Source: a virus
IMG/VR virus record: IMGVR_UViG_3300042987_003796
Coordinates: 20,022-84,021 of that record
DNA: 64,000 nucleotides
Direction: 5' to 3' (one strand)
Under the pieces are notes generated by a model, which saw only the letters and a list, made by a program, of their open reading frames with translations, was not told where the DNA came from and ran no database searches. Position 1 is the first letter of the stretch, and each line of letters starts with the position of its first letter. This document shows positions 9,701 through 17,709 of this stretch, in pieces. The translations under genes were made by a program, and so were the position numbers.

Positions 9701-9987
9701 CTACGGTTCAGCAAATTTCAACCGATCTTCAAAAAAAGGCGGCTGGAACAACGGAACAGCAACCCTCTCAGTCTGGTTCCGCTGGTGGGATAAGTGTAAG
9801 CGCGCCGGTATCATTTAGTGTAAATTCAACAGCCGGAGAAGGAAAAGATGCTGCGTCTGCGATTGCGGAACAAATAAAGGTGGGGCTATCTTCATTCTTG
9901 TCTTCTCCAGAATTTATAGGAAAAGTTACATCTATTGCTAACCAAGCTGCTGGAAATAAAACTCCTCCAACTTCACTTCCTAAGTAA
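724..9987 (+). CDS. Tail tape measure protein carrying an array of enzyme-like segments
   Basis: This 3,087-residue protein should set tail length and line the tail lumen. Residues about 60-360 resemble the TP901-type tape measure core (Ala/Ser-rich helices around SSVDALTATLNSFAGSA and TTARGGAVIGNSFKTIFTRL). From residue 546 to 1702 nine GFxPNFA motifs divide the protein into segments resembling PD-(D/E)XK nucleases, a GNAT acetyltransferase and a P-loop protein. A hydrophobic Gly/Ala-rich stretch at about 1800-1842 could insert in membranes. The remainder is Gln/Lys/Ala-rich and helical or coiled-coil. The start at 724 follows an AAAGG at 716-720. At the usual ~0.15 nm per helical residue the whole chain would span ~460 nm; discounting the segmented region gives ~290 nm (inference). 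The tape measure call is firm; the roles of the inserted segments are inferred. Confidence 0.92.
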   Translation: MADNLTTATIDVRANTRGLEKDILKALKTVEFSEINTKKSSQALGRITGQVSEFNKSLEASNARVVAFGASAGAIFAVEKAFSSLISSTIEVQKKLTDVNILLNLSSSGLQKFGDSLFDIAKNTAQSFSTVADAATELSRQGLGVEETLKRTNAALVLTRLSGLDAKSSVDALTATLNSFAGSALDAVEVVNKLANVDAAFAVSSADLANAISRVGSTAVDAGVSLDELIALVTSAQQTTARGGAVIGNSFKTIFTRLQRGKVQDLLGSLGVDTTEGQSAISLLQQLAATYDTLGAAQKSYVAEQVGGVFQINILKAALSDLGKEYSIFGRALDTSLSSTDEAIRRNELLNQTISALSSQAVSGLQQAASKIGSIVFEPNAKGFLSGFNNLLDSFNNIDAESAGGKLMTGFFKGIGDFISGPGAVLATAVLVKLFSNLAKFAAGSAKELLGTNKAAQQQAAIEQSILSILQKNSQFTSQILSGKMTTVQAEKELLTYLTAQSNILREQERLSKIIGANLMTAGVSIGSSGIPIVAASKGKKAASSGFIPNFASDQAIGQAMENAGARQHGYKAGKAKKTTIHDGNGKSFKSFVNSKEDVKTFTNSAGKKATIVRPPNGFGENTQYAAGGFVPNFAKNKNEDSIRKGVLFEKRLNKALSGSASFSPNAPMDFPLPTGYGNDYEIRRKIGISDASIYGDAKLTRSRKSEQSLLDKYLRTPEGVKDFLSAKETSRGFINLNPNGLSMLFSGSGSDSRGISYISSINTQLSAGAKRLISSRFGKNHKKSRTLAMPYIADKINEKNLSGLSSGFIPNFGKMQDLYKNTKMREGKDDPFGKRAAKANLAAKKGIPIKDLGNLPYTMIHPGGGSNFQASASYTKKDKKTNSSTQYVGKIWTAGLDASKLNRKTVQDRVGDALVTEANNLTKIFNPSGSGQFSNYSQLSNTGSVFSAAGTVFESAVRKAFNVSAQGQGDRIDFPNPSSELRSFFGNAPGPYEAKISNDDTNRSSTLSKWIAVNGLSGGFIPSFANSKNRLSFSYKDKDEFGISEIEAIMSGKKVGSFSYAEDRPGIVDVGDLTVNKGERGKGIGSALYKEAIKRNAGKKMKGQLLPQMNRLLEKIKKGEPVSAETLYPQIKRADLAKSSVFEVYGHKGLEAEKMTRDQFTSFVNAKITELKKDPKRLQSYFGNVEADEYGGLGVDLQTQHSSGFIPNFASGIITGDVIRGNEYKSVLDFLAKTNKPVRTIIGPSGSGKTTMASKSGGSIVKSFNDLAGFDSYILDRATMSMPKDEIVSENLKKIFRKSGESGALDLLVGSRNTIKSLREKRAKEGDSLIPDRKQFTSGSGGISSFVKGAREFASEYPGASVSRIFKDKSEYKTKKILSGGFVPNFASPKLIEAINKRIKNPNVAQKLKEGAGLNDSAYMKAASKLGIDVAGLEAFLPQMGFPLRGKDKVLNLSKAIGFGFGRSFIIDALKMGDWNYVKPQFESAGYVKDDFDKLSKYAKTPKGESALKWWRSKSSGFIPNFASPKKSGKTFNSYMSKPLSDTIRFVHPLKPVIDSSGNISFPGLPKKGAKATIIHGEAMAGQERMTLDEFYALAEKRKNDPRFWGRNSFEYVYNSGGFVPNFADALNNAIAREKSSGLSNSQIYVDQHSSLKNKNNPMGLMVANTRDEPGGGIQGIKRAKKEGKNPKTYGTSFGYVPNFATGPIQPSQDYLNALNEAVKAVDKLSQSSKKASEGLNRASDSVEKFDNGASGSGKGKMGKIGGFLKDNALTVGFGLQSIASMAGEYAGNDDTKSGRAIKAGAGAVGDIASFTGTGAMIAGPWGAAAGFAVGLGKAALDLSKALTTKVPDMEKALQTSSDAMNRFGESGQKLLQLNEQYGDALNSGNPGQAADIMVKTQKAYAEELSKLTQAQRDSFISAVAQGKGQEEYAKILGEMQDSVRASESALSLQKFSESKGFFGGPDKKLISGIDKTLVSDLTKGLDADAIKKALENASPVLTDKSAGTENQAIALMKSLAQSESLTVDQKANFEKIIDSFASAAAQTDLGAVSEAFVEGIQLKPKSFEDVQKAQEAYKKSQEINNAKIKEEIAIREKANASLLQLQSETEAIYTSFNDSLERFISSVETAAKMRAASVEFKQEFYSEGGVPSAAESQKEKNIVQASRDNLTVDIYKSQVEASNNFNSAVKDLVGGLDIDIAKLGVGGQSMDQQNQLLGVQSSIQKALLPIQGMILKGDYEGARQKTSEALSGLKPEEVSAVGVDAITKVGQQLDQTLQDSARKLDQIKQNSQKDLAIQAQQLVFQRAMSKLSQAQGFGGTDIKGLITDNGGESFQQAISSLKDLKTLGYNQKDLQKGYVKGGGAETYGIKDKKANAAMSGKVIDFYGAASKIIGSPVLSTQSKDFGALAQAVSDQIRNQMDKFKAAGEGVVDPAVFSRMEKALATLGGGDMVAQLKIFKNIGVADVGGKQVMDEALKTYSGGQFANLSPELKKAFESTTDEGAAATLLLVAVQDKQTQSLNTGFNFLSGIGGQTNDLLSKQPDAIAAAIGAVLEKGRADSEAQKVNREAASLDKQFFDSKAKLKEANKGVDSAQAQVDSIVESLGGNASGSSIEDFIKSMQVSQKDKDKAKSITSLGRNEYINYKTSLEMTPTEILSGLPTPRSDKAKQESAKKYDEAVALQEKVKKLDALKAASQQVSSKKSEAVGISNEIKEINKKYDALAPDIQAKNDAAKKASEVAAQSRNLVLDKKPLQDSMDYYANDKKAREAALAQSLATENLKKTKQQKQTLDRTSGAEKAMSPTGKLDTYENIAITKAGGANQAAFQDLLSQMVVPSFDKFKDVYASLGEEGGAKGAYERTINEMIGPALSQKLPIVESGSQGQQIASAITEGIKQASASVVGGGITREENKSLMSKHGYVEGEGWKNESGKAAYSEELKMLKEQKQAQQQLSSQTSANNLQKNAEQEQAKKQESEKAKAQSAQQDPTQLISSILTTVQQISTDLQKKAAGTTEQQPSQSGSAGGISVSAPVSFSVNSTAGEGKDAASAIAEQIKVGLSSFLSSPEFIGKVTSIANQAAGNKTPPTSLPK
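2629..3144 (+). other. Tape measure segment 2: possible PD-(D/E)XK nuclease domain
   Basis: This lies between repeats 2 and 3 (residues 636-807). It starts with a helix containing GVLFEKRLNKAL (E650), then MDFP (D670), then GDAKLT (D697, K699). That is the E...D...(D/E)xK order of restriction-endonuclease-like folds. The same pattern recurs in the next segment. This is a motif reading only, with no fold search. Confidence 0.4.
3166..3780 (+). other. Tape measure segment 3: possible PD-(D/E)XK nuclease domain
   Basis: Residues 815-1019. The second half has GTVFESAVRKAF (E955), RIDFP (D974) and PYEAKIS (E994, K996), giving D-x19-E-x-K, a good match to a PD-(D/E)XK core. The first half has a distinct unknown region around MIHPGGGSNF. 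The similarity of order to segment 2 suggests divergent copies of one domain. Confidence 0.45.
3802..4335 (+). other. Tape measure segment 4: GNAT acetyltransferase-like domain
   Basis: Residues 1027-1204. The stretch VGDLTVNKGERGKGIGSALY contains the GNAT motif A, RGxGxG at 1081-1086, after a strand, as in acetyl-CoA-binding N-acetyltransferases. EAIMSGKKVGSFSY upstream resembles the preceding GNAT strands, and SSVFEVYGHKGLEAEKM near the end resembles the final GNAT beta-alpha unit. Enzymatic activity is not proven. Confidence 0.6.
4357..4866 (+). other. Tape measure segment 5: P-loop kinase/NTPase-like domain
   Basis: Residues 1212-1381. RTIIGPSGSGKTTMA is a clear Walker A motif (G1244 to T1251, K1250) after a hydrophobic strand. 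FDSYILDRA downstream may be a Walker B-like strand. The size of about 170 residues suits a small kinase of the zeta-toxin or polynucleotide-kinase type, but no specific family can be assigned. Confidence 0.5.
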
Positions 9988-9993
9988 TATTCT

Positions 9994-11643
9994 ATGAATT
10001 TTAGTAATGTAAAAGTTTTAAGCTACGAGCACAAAAATAACTTTTGGGGTGATAAAGCTTTTAGATATGGTTCTACTATTTCAATATCGATAAATGGATA
10101 TATTCTTGATTTATCCAATACTTCTGGCGTTAAGGATATTTTTCAGTCTTGCAAAAATTTATCAGACTCTTTGGGTGCTTATCAGGATATAGTTATTGAT
10201 AATGTTAATTATGGTAAGGGTAAAATAACAAACGTCTCTTTTGATTCGGGAAACTGGGTTAAGGTTACAGAGTATACTGCCTCTATAGAAATAGTTGGAG
10301 ATGGAAATCTTGGTTCTGTTAATTTTACAGATTTAGATTTTTCTAATCAAGTTATTAATGATATTAAATCAAACATTCAATATGTAGAAGAATTTAATGA
10401 GAGTTATTCTATAGACTACTCTTCTGATCAAGATTCGGTTTCTGGGGTTCATTCTATAGATTTAAAAATTTCTACTTTGTTTTCTGGAGATAAAATTAAT
10501 TTTGCAAAAAATTTAGCGTCGGCTCTTTTTTCTAAAACATTTTCCGAGAATTTATCTAAAATAACTTATTCAAAACCTTCTGAAAACTTAAGAAAAGATT
10601 TTTACTCAGAGAATTATGATTCTATAAGTGGCGCATGTGGATTCAAAAGAAGCTTTTCATATTCTAACGATTCTTCTTGTTTTAGCAGGAATAGATCTAT
10701 TTCTGTAAATTTTGGAGAAGATGGGATAACTACTGTTAGTGAATCAAATACTATAAAAGGCGAATGCATGAATGCGTCTCTTTTTGATTCGGCGGAATCT
10801 GGATTTTCTTCTGAGATTTCTGGCGTTTTTTCTCGCTGTAATGCTGCGTTTACAACTTATCAGACTCAGTTTGGATCGGTTGATCCTTTAATTAATAAGG
10901 AGATTGAAAGGTCGGTGAAAAGAAATAGATTTACTGGAGAAATAGAATATACAATATCTTTTACAAATGATAAGCGTAGAAAAAATTTATATACTTTTGA
11001 GTATGTTCTAGACTTGTCTAGATCTGAGGATTTTATATGGAGCGCCGTTGAAAATGGATCCGTGAAAGGCGATGGGATTGTGGGATCTACGGATAGATTT
11101 AATAATGCTTTGAATGGATGGAATACTGAAAAAGCAGGAATAAGTGCTAGGGTTCAATCTTTTTATACCTCTAATGCAAAAATAAAACCTATACCATCTG
11201 TATTAAATTTAATTAATAAAAATATAACTCACGCACCTTTTGAGGGATTAATATCTTATTCTTATAATTATACAGACGATTCTACACTTGATATGTCTAG
11301 CGCAATAAGAAGAAAAAGTATTAATATTACAGACTCTAAAGCTACAAGGATTCATAATGATTTTTTAATACCTGGGGGCGTGGTTAAATATGCAATCGCT
11401 CAAGCGGCTAACCAGTCAAAACAAGGGGAGAGGGAGGTAGCTGGATCTTTAGAAATATCTAGCTCCACTTTGCCATTTAAGGGCAATGATTATTTTCAGG
11501 AATGTGTAAATTTAGCTTCTTCTAATAAGGGGACTGGGACAGATTTATATTTAGAATCTTTTTCTTTTTCCTCCGACGAAATAGAGCAAAATGTAGAATT
11601 TAATGGAAAATATAAATATTCATCAGCTGCCAGTAGCAGTTAG
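9994..11643 (+). CDS. Tail structural protein, beta-rich, paralogue of next gene
   Basis: A 549-residue Ser/Asn/Tyr-rich protein typical of virion beta-structure, starting 6 bases after the tape measure stop. The N-terminus has a W-G...I-S-I-x-G strand pattern shared with the next gene. Repeated modules follow that end in strands like FTGEIEYTISFTND and FEGLISYSYNYTDD. These match FNSKISYSASWSD and SSEISFSINYDDD in the next protein, so the two genes are probably a duplication. Position between tape measure and hub suggests a distal tail or baseplate component; the exact role is unknown. Confidence 0.75.
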   Translation: MNFSNVKVLSYEHKNNFWGDKAFRYGSTISISINGYILDLSNTSGVKDIFQSCKNLSDSLGAYQDIVIDNVNYGKGKITNVSFDSGNWVKVTEYTASIEIVGDGNLGSVNFTDLDFSNQVINDIKSNIQYVEEFNESYSIDYSSDQDSVSGVHSIDLKISTLFSGDKINFAKNLASALFSKTFSENLSKITYSKPSENLRKDFYSENYDSISGACGFKRSFSYSNDSSCFSRNRSISVNFGEDGITTVSESNTIKGECMNASLFDSAESGFSSEISGVFSRCNAAFTTYQTQFGSVDPLINKEIERSVKRNRFTGEIEYTISFTNDKRRKNLYTFEYVLDLSRSEDFIWSAVENGSVKGDGIVGSTDRFNNALNGWNTEKAGISARVQSFYTSNAKIKPIPSVLNLINKNITHAPFEGLISYSYNYTDDSTLDMSSAIRRKSINITDSKATRIHNDFLIPGGVVKYAIAQAANQSKQGEREVAGSLEISSSTLPFKGNDYFQECVNLASSNKGTGTDLYLESFSFSSDEIEQNVEFNGKYKYSSAASSS

Positions 11644-11674
11644 TGTATAAATTTATATAAAGGTAATTTAAAGG

Positions 11675-13297
11675 ATGCAAGGACAAGTTAAAATATTATA
11701 TGGAAATTTGGATATATTTTCAGGAATATGTCCTACTCCTTTTGCTTACTTTGATAAAGAGTATATAGAAAATGGATCTGTTTGGGGTTCTAAATATAAT
11801 TTAAAATTAGATGGTCAGATAACCGGAAGGCTTGGGCCGGCTGCTTTTTATGACTTAGAAAATAAAAAAAATAAACTTATTTCTGGATTTAAAAATGATA
11901 GTTTATCAATAAAAATAACGGAGGACAGTGTTGATGTTTTTAATTCTGATATATGCCAGGTAGATTCTATTTCTTTTGAAGAGTCTAAATATTATGCGTT
12001 GCTACCCTTTTCTATATCGGCTTCTTGTTATGATAAAAGCTCTTTTGGGCAAAACTATGGGGTAACCAACCCTCAAGACTCTTGGGAATATTCAGAAAAT
12101 GAAGATGGTACTTTATCTTTGAGGCATTCTGTTTCTGCCGATGGATTTAATATCTCAGGCGCGTCTGCTATTTCTCAAGCTAAAAAGTGGGCTTTATCTA
12201 AAACAGGAATAAGCAATAGAGTAAGCTCTTTAAAATTTAATAATGTTTCCGCCGGTGATTTTATTCTTGATTCTTTTTCTGAACAAGTTGATAGATTTAA
12301 TGGTAAATATTCTATCGAAGAAGTTTATAAAGCTGATTTGCTTAAAACTAATTCTTTTGGAAATGGTATACTTAGATATACAGTTGATGTATCAAAAAAT
12401 ATAGAAAATGGAATTTCGGATGTTTCTATTCAGGGAAGCGTAGTCGGAAAAACAAATATTGGACTAGCTGATATGTCTGTATTGAGGGCTAAAATGAATG
12501 CAGAGAATTTTTTTCAAATTGCTGCTGAAGCCGCCTCAAAATCTACGGGTACAACAAAAATAAATGATAAGCCATACTCTAGAAGCGTCACAGAAAATCA
12601 AAATTCATCAGAGATATCTTTTTCGATAAACTATGACGATGATCCTGTTGCTCCTGGAACTGCAAAATGCATATATAAAGTAGATCTTTCTGAGAATTTA
12701 ATAAAAAATATAGTTGATATAAAGATAGACGCCGAAATTTTATGCGAGAGGGGGGACGCTTCTGTTAGGTGGAATGCCGTTAAAACTTATTACTCTAATA
12801 CGTTCAATGGATATGACTTAGCTTTAAAAGAATATAAAAGAGCTGGATATTCTAAATCTTTTAGTTCTACCCCAAAAACAGAGTCAATCAATTTTGACGA
12901 ATTTAATAGTAAAATATCATATTCTGCAAGTTGGAGCGATAGATATATGCCTTATCCAGATATTTTGACATCTATTTCTGAAAAGGTAAATATAACTCCA
13001 TCATTGAAGGTGTATGCGGTCCAGCCTTCGTTATATACAAATGGGGCGCATAATGTTCAAGATTTTGGGTGCGCAAATAGGGCTTCTGTTTCGATATCAA
13101 TAGAAGCAACGTGTAGGCCAGATAAAACAATTTCAGAATTAAAAAATTGCGTTTCTTCTGAGCTTTCTAGGCTTCGCTCTATTTATGTAAAAAATATAAA
13201 TTTATTTACAGACGAGGCAAGTGAGTCAGTAAACGAAAAACTTAAAAGAATGTCGGTTTCTTATAGTTATTCTTTTGATGGAGATATTGTTTCATAA
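11675..13297 (+). CDS. Tail structural protein, beta-rich, paralogue of previous gene
   Basis: A 540-residue Ser/Asn-rich protein with the same architecture as the preceding one. The N-terminal domain includes GSVWGSKYNLKLDGQITG. Repeated modules of about 90-130 residues end in IS(Y/F)S strands followed by a D-rich turn. An AAAGG directly precedes the ATG. Cysteines recur at similar places in the modules. It is likely a tail-tip or baseplate protein on the basis of context; I do not recognise a named family. Confidence 0.72.
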   Translation: MQGQVKILYGNLDIFSGICPTPFAYFDKEYIENGSVWGSKYNLKLDGQITGRLGPAAFYDLENKKNKLISGFKNDSLSIKITEDSVDVFNSDICQVDSISFEESKYYALLPFSISASCYDKSSFGQNYGVTNPQDSWEYSENEDGTLSLRHSVSADGFNISGASAISQAKKWALSKTGISNRVSSLKFNNVSAGDFILDSFSEQVDRFNGKYSIEEVYKADLLKTNSFGNGILRYTVDVSKNIENGISDVSIQGSVVGKTNIGLADMSVLRAKMNAENFFQIAAEAASKSTGTTKINDKPYSRSVTENQNSSEISFSINYDDDPVAPGTAKCIYKVDLSENLIKNIVDIKIDAEILCERGDASVRWNAVKTYYSNTFNGYDLALKEYKRAGYSKSFSSTPKTESINFDEFNSKISYSASWSDRYMPYPDILTSISEKVNITPSLKVYAVQPSLYTNGAHNVQDFGCANRASVSISIEATCRPDKTISELKNCVSSELSRLRSIYVKNINLFTDEASESVNEKLKRMSVSYSYSFDGDIVS

Positions 13298-13303
13298 TTA
13301 TAT

Positions 13304-15265
13304 ATGTCATCTATTAATTCTTCTGGCTTTAAATATAGACTCGATTCATTAGGTATAACTAGTGAATCATTGCTTGTTGCATATGATTTTGTTTCTGGAT
13401 CTAATTTTCAGCAAGGTTTTTTAAATACTCCCCCATGGGTTACTGGCTCGACGTTTAGTGGAAAACTTAATGGAATTTATAGTAATTTTTATACAAAATC
13501 TGGAAGCGGTTATTTTAATGGGTTTAATTCTGTTTCAATCTCTGGAAAAATTCCAGAAGACGATTTTACTTTTTTATTTTGCTATGAAAAACAAAGAACG
13601 GGCGAAGAAATTTTATTGAGTTCTGCGGCCGGAGGCTCTTTTGCTTCTGCATCTGGATTGACTGTTGGAATTAATGACGCAAATAAGCTTTATTTAGAAT
13701 ACTGGAGCCCAGTAGTAGGAAAGAAAACTTTAGATTATACAGATAATATAAGCTCTAAAAATTTAGTTTTCTTTAGCAAGACATTTGATGAATTTCAATT
13801 AGGTATTTTTGATCCAATTGGCGGAGATTTATCTTTTTCTTCAGCTTCAATAGATCAAATCGAGGGATATTCTCACTCTGATTCTTTTATAATTGGGGCA
13901 AATAACTCGTCTTCTTACTGGTCTAAAGGCAGGTCTTTTAATGGATATTTTGATGATTTTTATTGTATAAGTGGTAAAAAACCGAACGACTATTTTATAG
14001 AGCTTTTTAGCGGATTTTATTCGATTCCTGTAACTGGATTGATAAGTGGTCAATATCAGGTATGTAATTATGTTTCTGTTATGAGTGGTAGCGGGGTCAA
14101 TCTAGGAACTGGGATAACGGGATATGAAACTAGGGTTACATATACTACCGGATACGTTCCAACTGGCTGTTTTAATAGTGGATACTCTTATCTTGTTGGA
14201 ACTGGAATTACTGGTTATGAGGAAAGACTTATTGGGACTCAAAAAGATGCTTGTGATCAAGACGTGCCTATATATGTAAGAACAGCGTTAACTGGAAATA
14301 TTTATGCAACTGGTTATACTTATGCCTGTAGCGGATCTGGTCAAGTAATAACGCCAACCTATACAAATTATCCATTGACCGGAATGTTAACTGGTCAAGT
14401 TTTTGTTGAGGTTCTTTCTGGTATTTGTTCTAATTTTACTGGCTATTATCCAGATGGTCTTCAATTAGATTCAGGCTTTCTATCGTCTCTCGGATTTGAT
14501 TCTGTATATTTGCTTAATCAATGCAGCAATATTGTTACGCATGAATGTTTTTTACATACTGGTGGATTTGCATCTAATAATATAAATTTAACTCCGTCTT
14601 TTGATTTAGTAGCAAATGACTGGATTATTCCAAATATTCACTCTGGCTCAGGAAAAAATTTATTTTTTAATAATGGACAGTTAATGCTAGAAAGTGGGTG
14701 GTCGTCTTATCAGGAAAAAGGTGTGACAAAATATAATATAACGGGAAATATTTTTTTGGACGGCAATATTATTAGGTCAAATGGAGACTGCAGCTTAGAA
14801 GATTCTATTATATATGATAACTCAAATTTTATTAGCGGCGTATCTGTTTATCTTTTAACCGGATTAGGGTCTTCTGCTAGTTTTAATTCTATTTTGAATT
14901 CTAGTTATCAAGATTTTTCCATTTTTCTAAATGGAGTCAAAATGACTAGTGGATTTGATTATTTTAATTCTAATTTTATTTTTAATGTGCCGCCTTCTTC
15001 TGTTTTAACTAAGGTTAATAATAATTATATTTCTGATGGTGCAAAATATATAACTGGATCTGGTAATCTTTTAACGCTGGGATCTAATGGCTCGTCTTCT
15101 TTTTTAAAAAAATCTTCTCAAGTTTATTTAAACGGCTTGAGACAATTGATAAATAGCGACTATTTTGAAATTTCTAGATTCTCTATTTTAAGTGGCTGTC
15201 CAGCTCAAGAAGTAAGCAATAACCAACTAGTATATTCTTTTAATGAAGAGTTTTGGAATATTTAA
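13304..15265 (+). CDS. Virion protein with LamG/concanavalin-like domain
   Basis: A 653-residue protein. Residues about 25-220 have the pattern of a LamG-type jelly roll: LLVAYDFVSGS, FTFLFCYEK, LTVGINDANKLYLEYW, then SDSFIIGANNS and FNGYFDDFYCISG at the end. The middle carries two copies of GTGITGYE (encoded near 14107 and 14200) in a Gly/Thr/Tyr-rich, Cys-containing region. The C-terminus is Ser/Asn-rich with FLNGVKMTSGFDYF and YLNGLRQLINSDYF, a twice-repeated fibre-like module. It probably sits at the tail tip and may bind glycans (inference). Confidence 0.65.
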   Translation: MSSINSSGFKYRLDSLGITSESLLVAYDFVSGSNFQQGFLNTPPWVTGSTFSGKLNGIYSNFYTKSGSGYFNGFNSVSISGKIPEDDFTFLFCYEKQRTGEEILLSSAAGGSFASASGLTVGINDANKLYLEYWSPVVGKKTLDYTDNISSKNLVFFSKTFDEFQLGIFDPIGGDLSFSSASIDQIEGYSHSDSFIIGANNSSSYWSKGRSFNGYFDDFYCISGKKPNDYFIELFSGFYSIPVTGLISGQYQVCNYVSVMSGSGVNLGTGITGYETRVTYTTGYVPTGCFNSGYSYLVGTGITGYEERLIGTQKDACDQDVPIYVRTALTGNIYATGYTYACSGSGQVITPTYTNYPLTGMLTGQVFVEVLSGICSNFTGYYPDGLQLDSGFLSSLGFDSVYLLNQCSNIVTHECFLHTGGFASNNINLTPSFDLVANDWIIPNIHSGSGKNLFFNNGQLMLESGWSSYQEKGVTKYNITGNIFLDGNIIRSNGDCSLEDSIIYDNSNFISGVSVYLLTGLGSSASFNSILNSSYQDFSIFLNGVKMTSGFDYFNSNFIFNVPPSSVLTKVNNNYISDGAKYITGSGNLLTLGSNGSSSFLKKSSQVYLNGLRQLINSDYFEISRFSILSGCPAQEVSNNQLVYSFNEEFWNI

Positions 15266-15291
15266 TTAAATTTTAATATAATAAAAGCAAT

Positions 15292-17709
15292 ATGGCTATA
15301 GAAACTATACCAAAAATTACTGCAACATCTGCCGGTGGCGGGGTGGTTTATTCTATTGATTTTCAAAGAAATTTTAGTAATGAGCCTTCTAAGGTGACAT
15401 ATAAGGTTGTGAATAGTTCTGGATCTTATTCTTTGCCAACGCTCGAGTCTGATGCCTCTATATCTTTTGGTAATTTTTCTTTTAATGGGTATATTTATTC
15501 TTATGAGTTAGAAGAATCTAATTCTGGTAATGTTCTCTCTATTACATTAATAGATAAGAGTGTGATTTTAGATAAGTTATATGTTTCTGTTTTTAGGCGT
15601 GGACTTATGGGGTTTAATGGAACAAAAAAAACTTTAATTGTCCCAGTTCAGTTTGATTCAGATGACGAATTTTATACAATTAAGAACATAAATGGGGTTT
15701 TTAAGCCCGTTAGAAATAATTATATAAACGGAACTGTAGCAAGAAGCGTTTATGGAGGGAGCACAAAAAGAGGGGATATAATAATAGTAGGAACAGAAGA
15801 AACTCCGGATACAAATTGTGAAATACCTTCATCTTCTTATACATTTAATGAATTGAAATCCGTAACTGGAGTAAGCGGATTTTCTTCTTGTCCTATAAAT
15901 AATAGTACTGTTAGAAAAACATATGAAGGAACCCTAAGATCCGTGCTTAATAGTTGGTGTCAAGATTTTGGTTATTCTTTTTATTGGGATTATAGTGCTA
16001 ACACTTTGAAATTTTTTGATTCAAAAAATGCAGTGTTTTCAATACCAGGTTCTATATCAGATACAAAGATAACTTCAAAAAAAACATTTGCTTCGGCTGA
16101 AGGGAAATATAATCAAGTAGCTGTAGATTATTTTGCTAAGCCATATAATCCAAAAACAGCAAGTGCATCTTTGTCTAAGACATTTTATACTACAACAGAG
16201 ATGAACTGCTATCCTCTTTCTTCTTTTATAGATAGGTCTCTAACAGGAGATGAAGATAGTATTTATGGTGGAGGAAGATCTAAGAATGAGTTTATAACTA
16301 GTGCGGCTCTTGGGTATGTTTCTCCAGCTCTTAGAAAAATTTACAATTATTCATGGATAAGTAAATGGGCTGGAAATATTGGGTTTAGTGGCTCGCTTGC
16401 TCCGCTGTCTGTTGCAAGGGTTGCCGTCGCATTAAAAGAATCTGGCAACTCTGATATTGTTAATGACATGGTTTCTTACTCTGGATACGCTGAAGCTAAT
16501 TTAGATGGAGCTTATTATGCTTTAATAGTTAAGTACGACGAAGGAACAGAAGACACATGGGCTAATTCAGAGCAAGAAATTTTTACTAGTAAAATAGGAA
16601 ATTACTATAGGTGTCCATACAATAAAAGTGGAGGATCTACTTTTTGCACTCCAAGAATGATAGTAAAAACTTCAATTAATTTTGAACCAGAAGGAGATAT
16701 GATGGAAGATAATGATAATCCTTTAGATACAAAACTAATTGGAAGGAGGGTTTTTTCTAGAGGCGGTCCGGGTCCAGAGATTTCTGGAGCTAAAGCTCTT
16801 GAAGAGCTTGGTTTAGCTGACAAAAATAGTAGCGCTGGATTGCAAAAATTATTGCCAGTTCAAATAGAGTTGCTATCTGGTTCTAAGTTAGATTTAGCGT
16901 TAAAAAATCAAGGAGTTGGGGGGTCTGGCGACACTTTATTTCTAATTCCAACTTCCGGATTAGTGTCAACAAAGCTTGGATTTGGCGCGTCTTATATTGG
17001 CGGTTATAATAAAAAAGAAACCACTTGGATAGATATAAAAAATTCTCAACAAGGCGAAGAAGAGGAATGTACTTTACAAGATCCAAATGAAAATAAATGT
17101 CTGTCTCAAAAAGACGAATTAAAACAAAAGCAGCGTAAAGCTCAAGAAGCTACTCAAAATTTTGAAACAAAAAAACCATTTTCTGGTTTAACTAGTAAAG
17201 CATCATGCGTTGGTGCGTCAATAAAAACTAGGAGTGGAAGCGTTAGAATACTTTCATCCTCTCAGTCTCAATATAGGTGTGTTGTTACGCATTCTTATTC
17301 TGTGGAGGCAATTTTAGATATTTCTGAAGCAGAAAGTATTATTTCTAATACATCTGGATCTACTTCTTCTTCACCAAAAATTATTGAAACTAGGCTCATC
17401 GTTGAAAATAGAACTACATCAGAAAAGCTATCTGCCCAAAATCCTCCAACTCCAAGCGAGCTTGCGAGCAGAAATGGTTATATTCAATCTTCAAATATTA
17501 ATAAGGTTACTTATTCTTGCGCTGGTTTTGTGCCAAGTTTGCCAACAAGTGTAAGTAGCGGTTTGGAGGCTCTTGATATGTCAATAAGTGATTCTGGGTT
17601 TTCAGCAACTTATAGTTATTCCACTCGTCCACCAGTCTTTCCGTCACAGGATTTAAATAGAATAAATAATGGATCAAATTCGTCTTCTCCGGCGTTTCAG
17701 GTTAGATAA
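15292..17709 (+). CDS. Putative baseplate hub / tail-tip protein
   Basis: An 805-residue protein, second largest in the tail module. Around residue 220 the stretch LRSVLNSWCQDFGYSFYWDY followed by TLKFFDSK resembles the domain of tail hub proteins (gp27/gpD-like) in which a short helix is followed by strands. The N-terminal 100 residues are beta-rich (YSIDFQRNFSNEPSKVTYKV...). A Cys-rich, charged region lies near residues 585-620 (EEEECTLQDPNENKCLSQK). Position after the tape measure and two tail proteins fits a hub. The family call is a pattern judgement. Confidence 0.5.
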   Translation: MAIETIPKITATSAGGGVVYSIDFQRNFSNEPSKVTYKVVNSSGSYSLPTLESDASISFGNFSFNGYIYSYELEESNSGNVLSITLIDKSVILDKLYVSVFRRGLMGFNGTKKTLIVPVQFDSDDEFYTIKNINGVFKPVRNNYINGTVARSVYGGSTKRGDIIIVGTEETPDTNCEIPSSSYTFNELKSVTGVSGFSSCPINNSTVRKTYEGTLRSVLNSWCQDFGYSFYWDYSANTLKFFDSKNAVFSIPGSISDTKITSKKTFASAEGKYNQVAVDYFAKPYNPKTASASLSKTFYTTTEMNCYPLSSFIDRSLTGDEDSIYGGGRSKNEFITSAALGYVSPALRKIYNYSWISKWAGNIGFSGSLAPLSVARVAVALKESGNSDIVNDMVSYSGYAEANLDGAYYALIVKYDEGTEDTWANSEQEIFTSKIGNYYRCPYNKSGGSTFCTPRMIVKTSINFEPEGDMMEDNDNPLDTKLIGRRVFSRGGPGPEISGAKALEELGLADKNSSAGLQKLLPVQIELLSGSKLDLALKNQGVGGSGDTLFLIPTSGLVSTKLGFGASYIGGYNKKETTWIDIKNSQQGEEEECTLQDPNENKCLSQKDELKQKQRKAQEATQNFETKKPFSGLTSKASCVGASIKTRSGSVRILSSSQSQYRCVVTHSYSVEAILDISEAESIISNTSGSTSSSPKIIETRLIVENRTTSEKLSAQNPPTPSELASRNGYIQSSNINKVTYSCAGFVPSLPTSVSSGLEALDMSISDSGFSATYSYSTRPPVFPSQDLNRINNGSNSSSPAFQVR

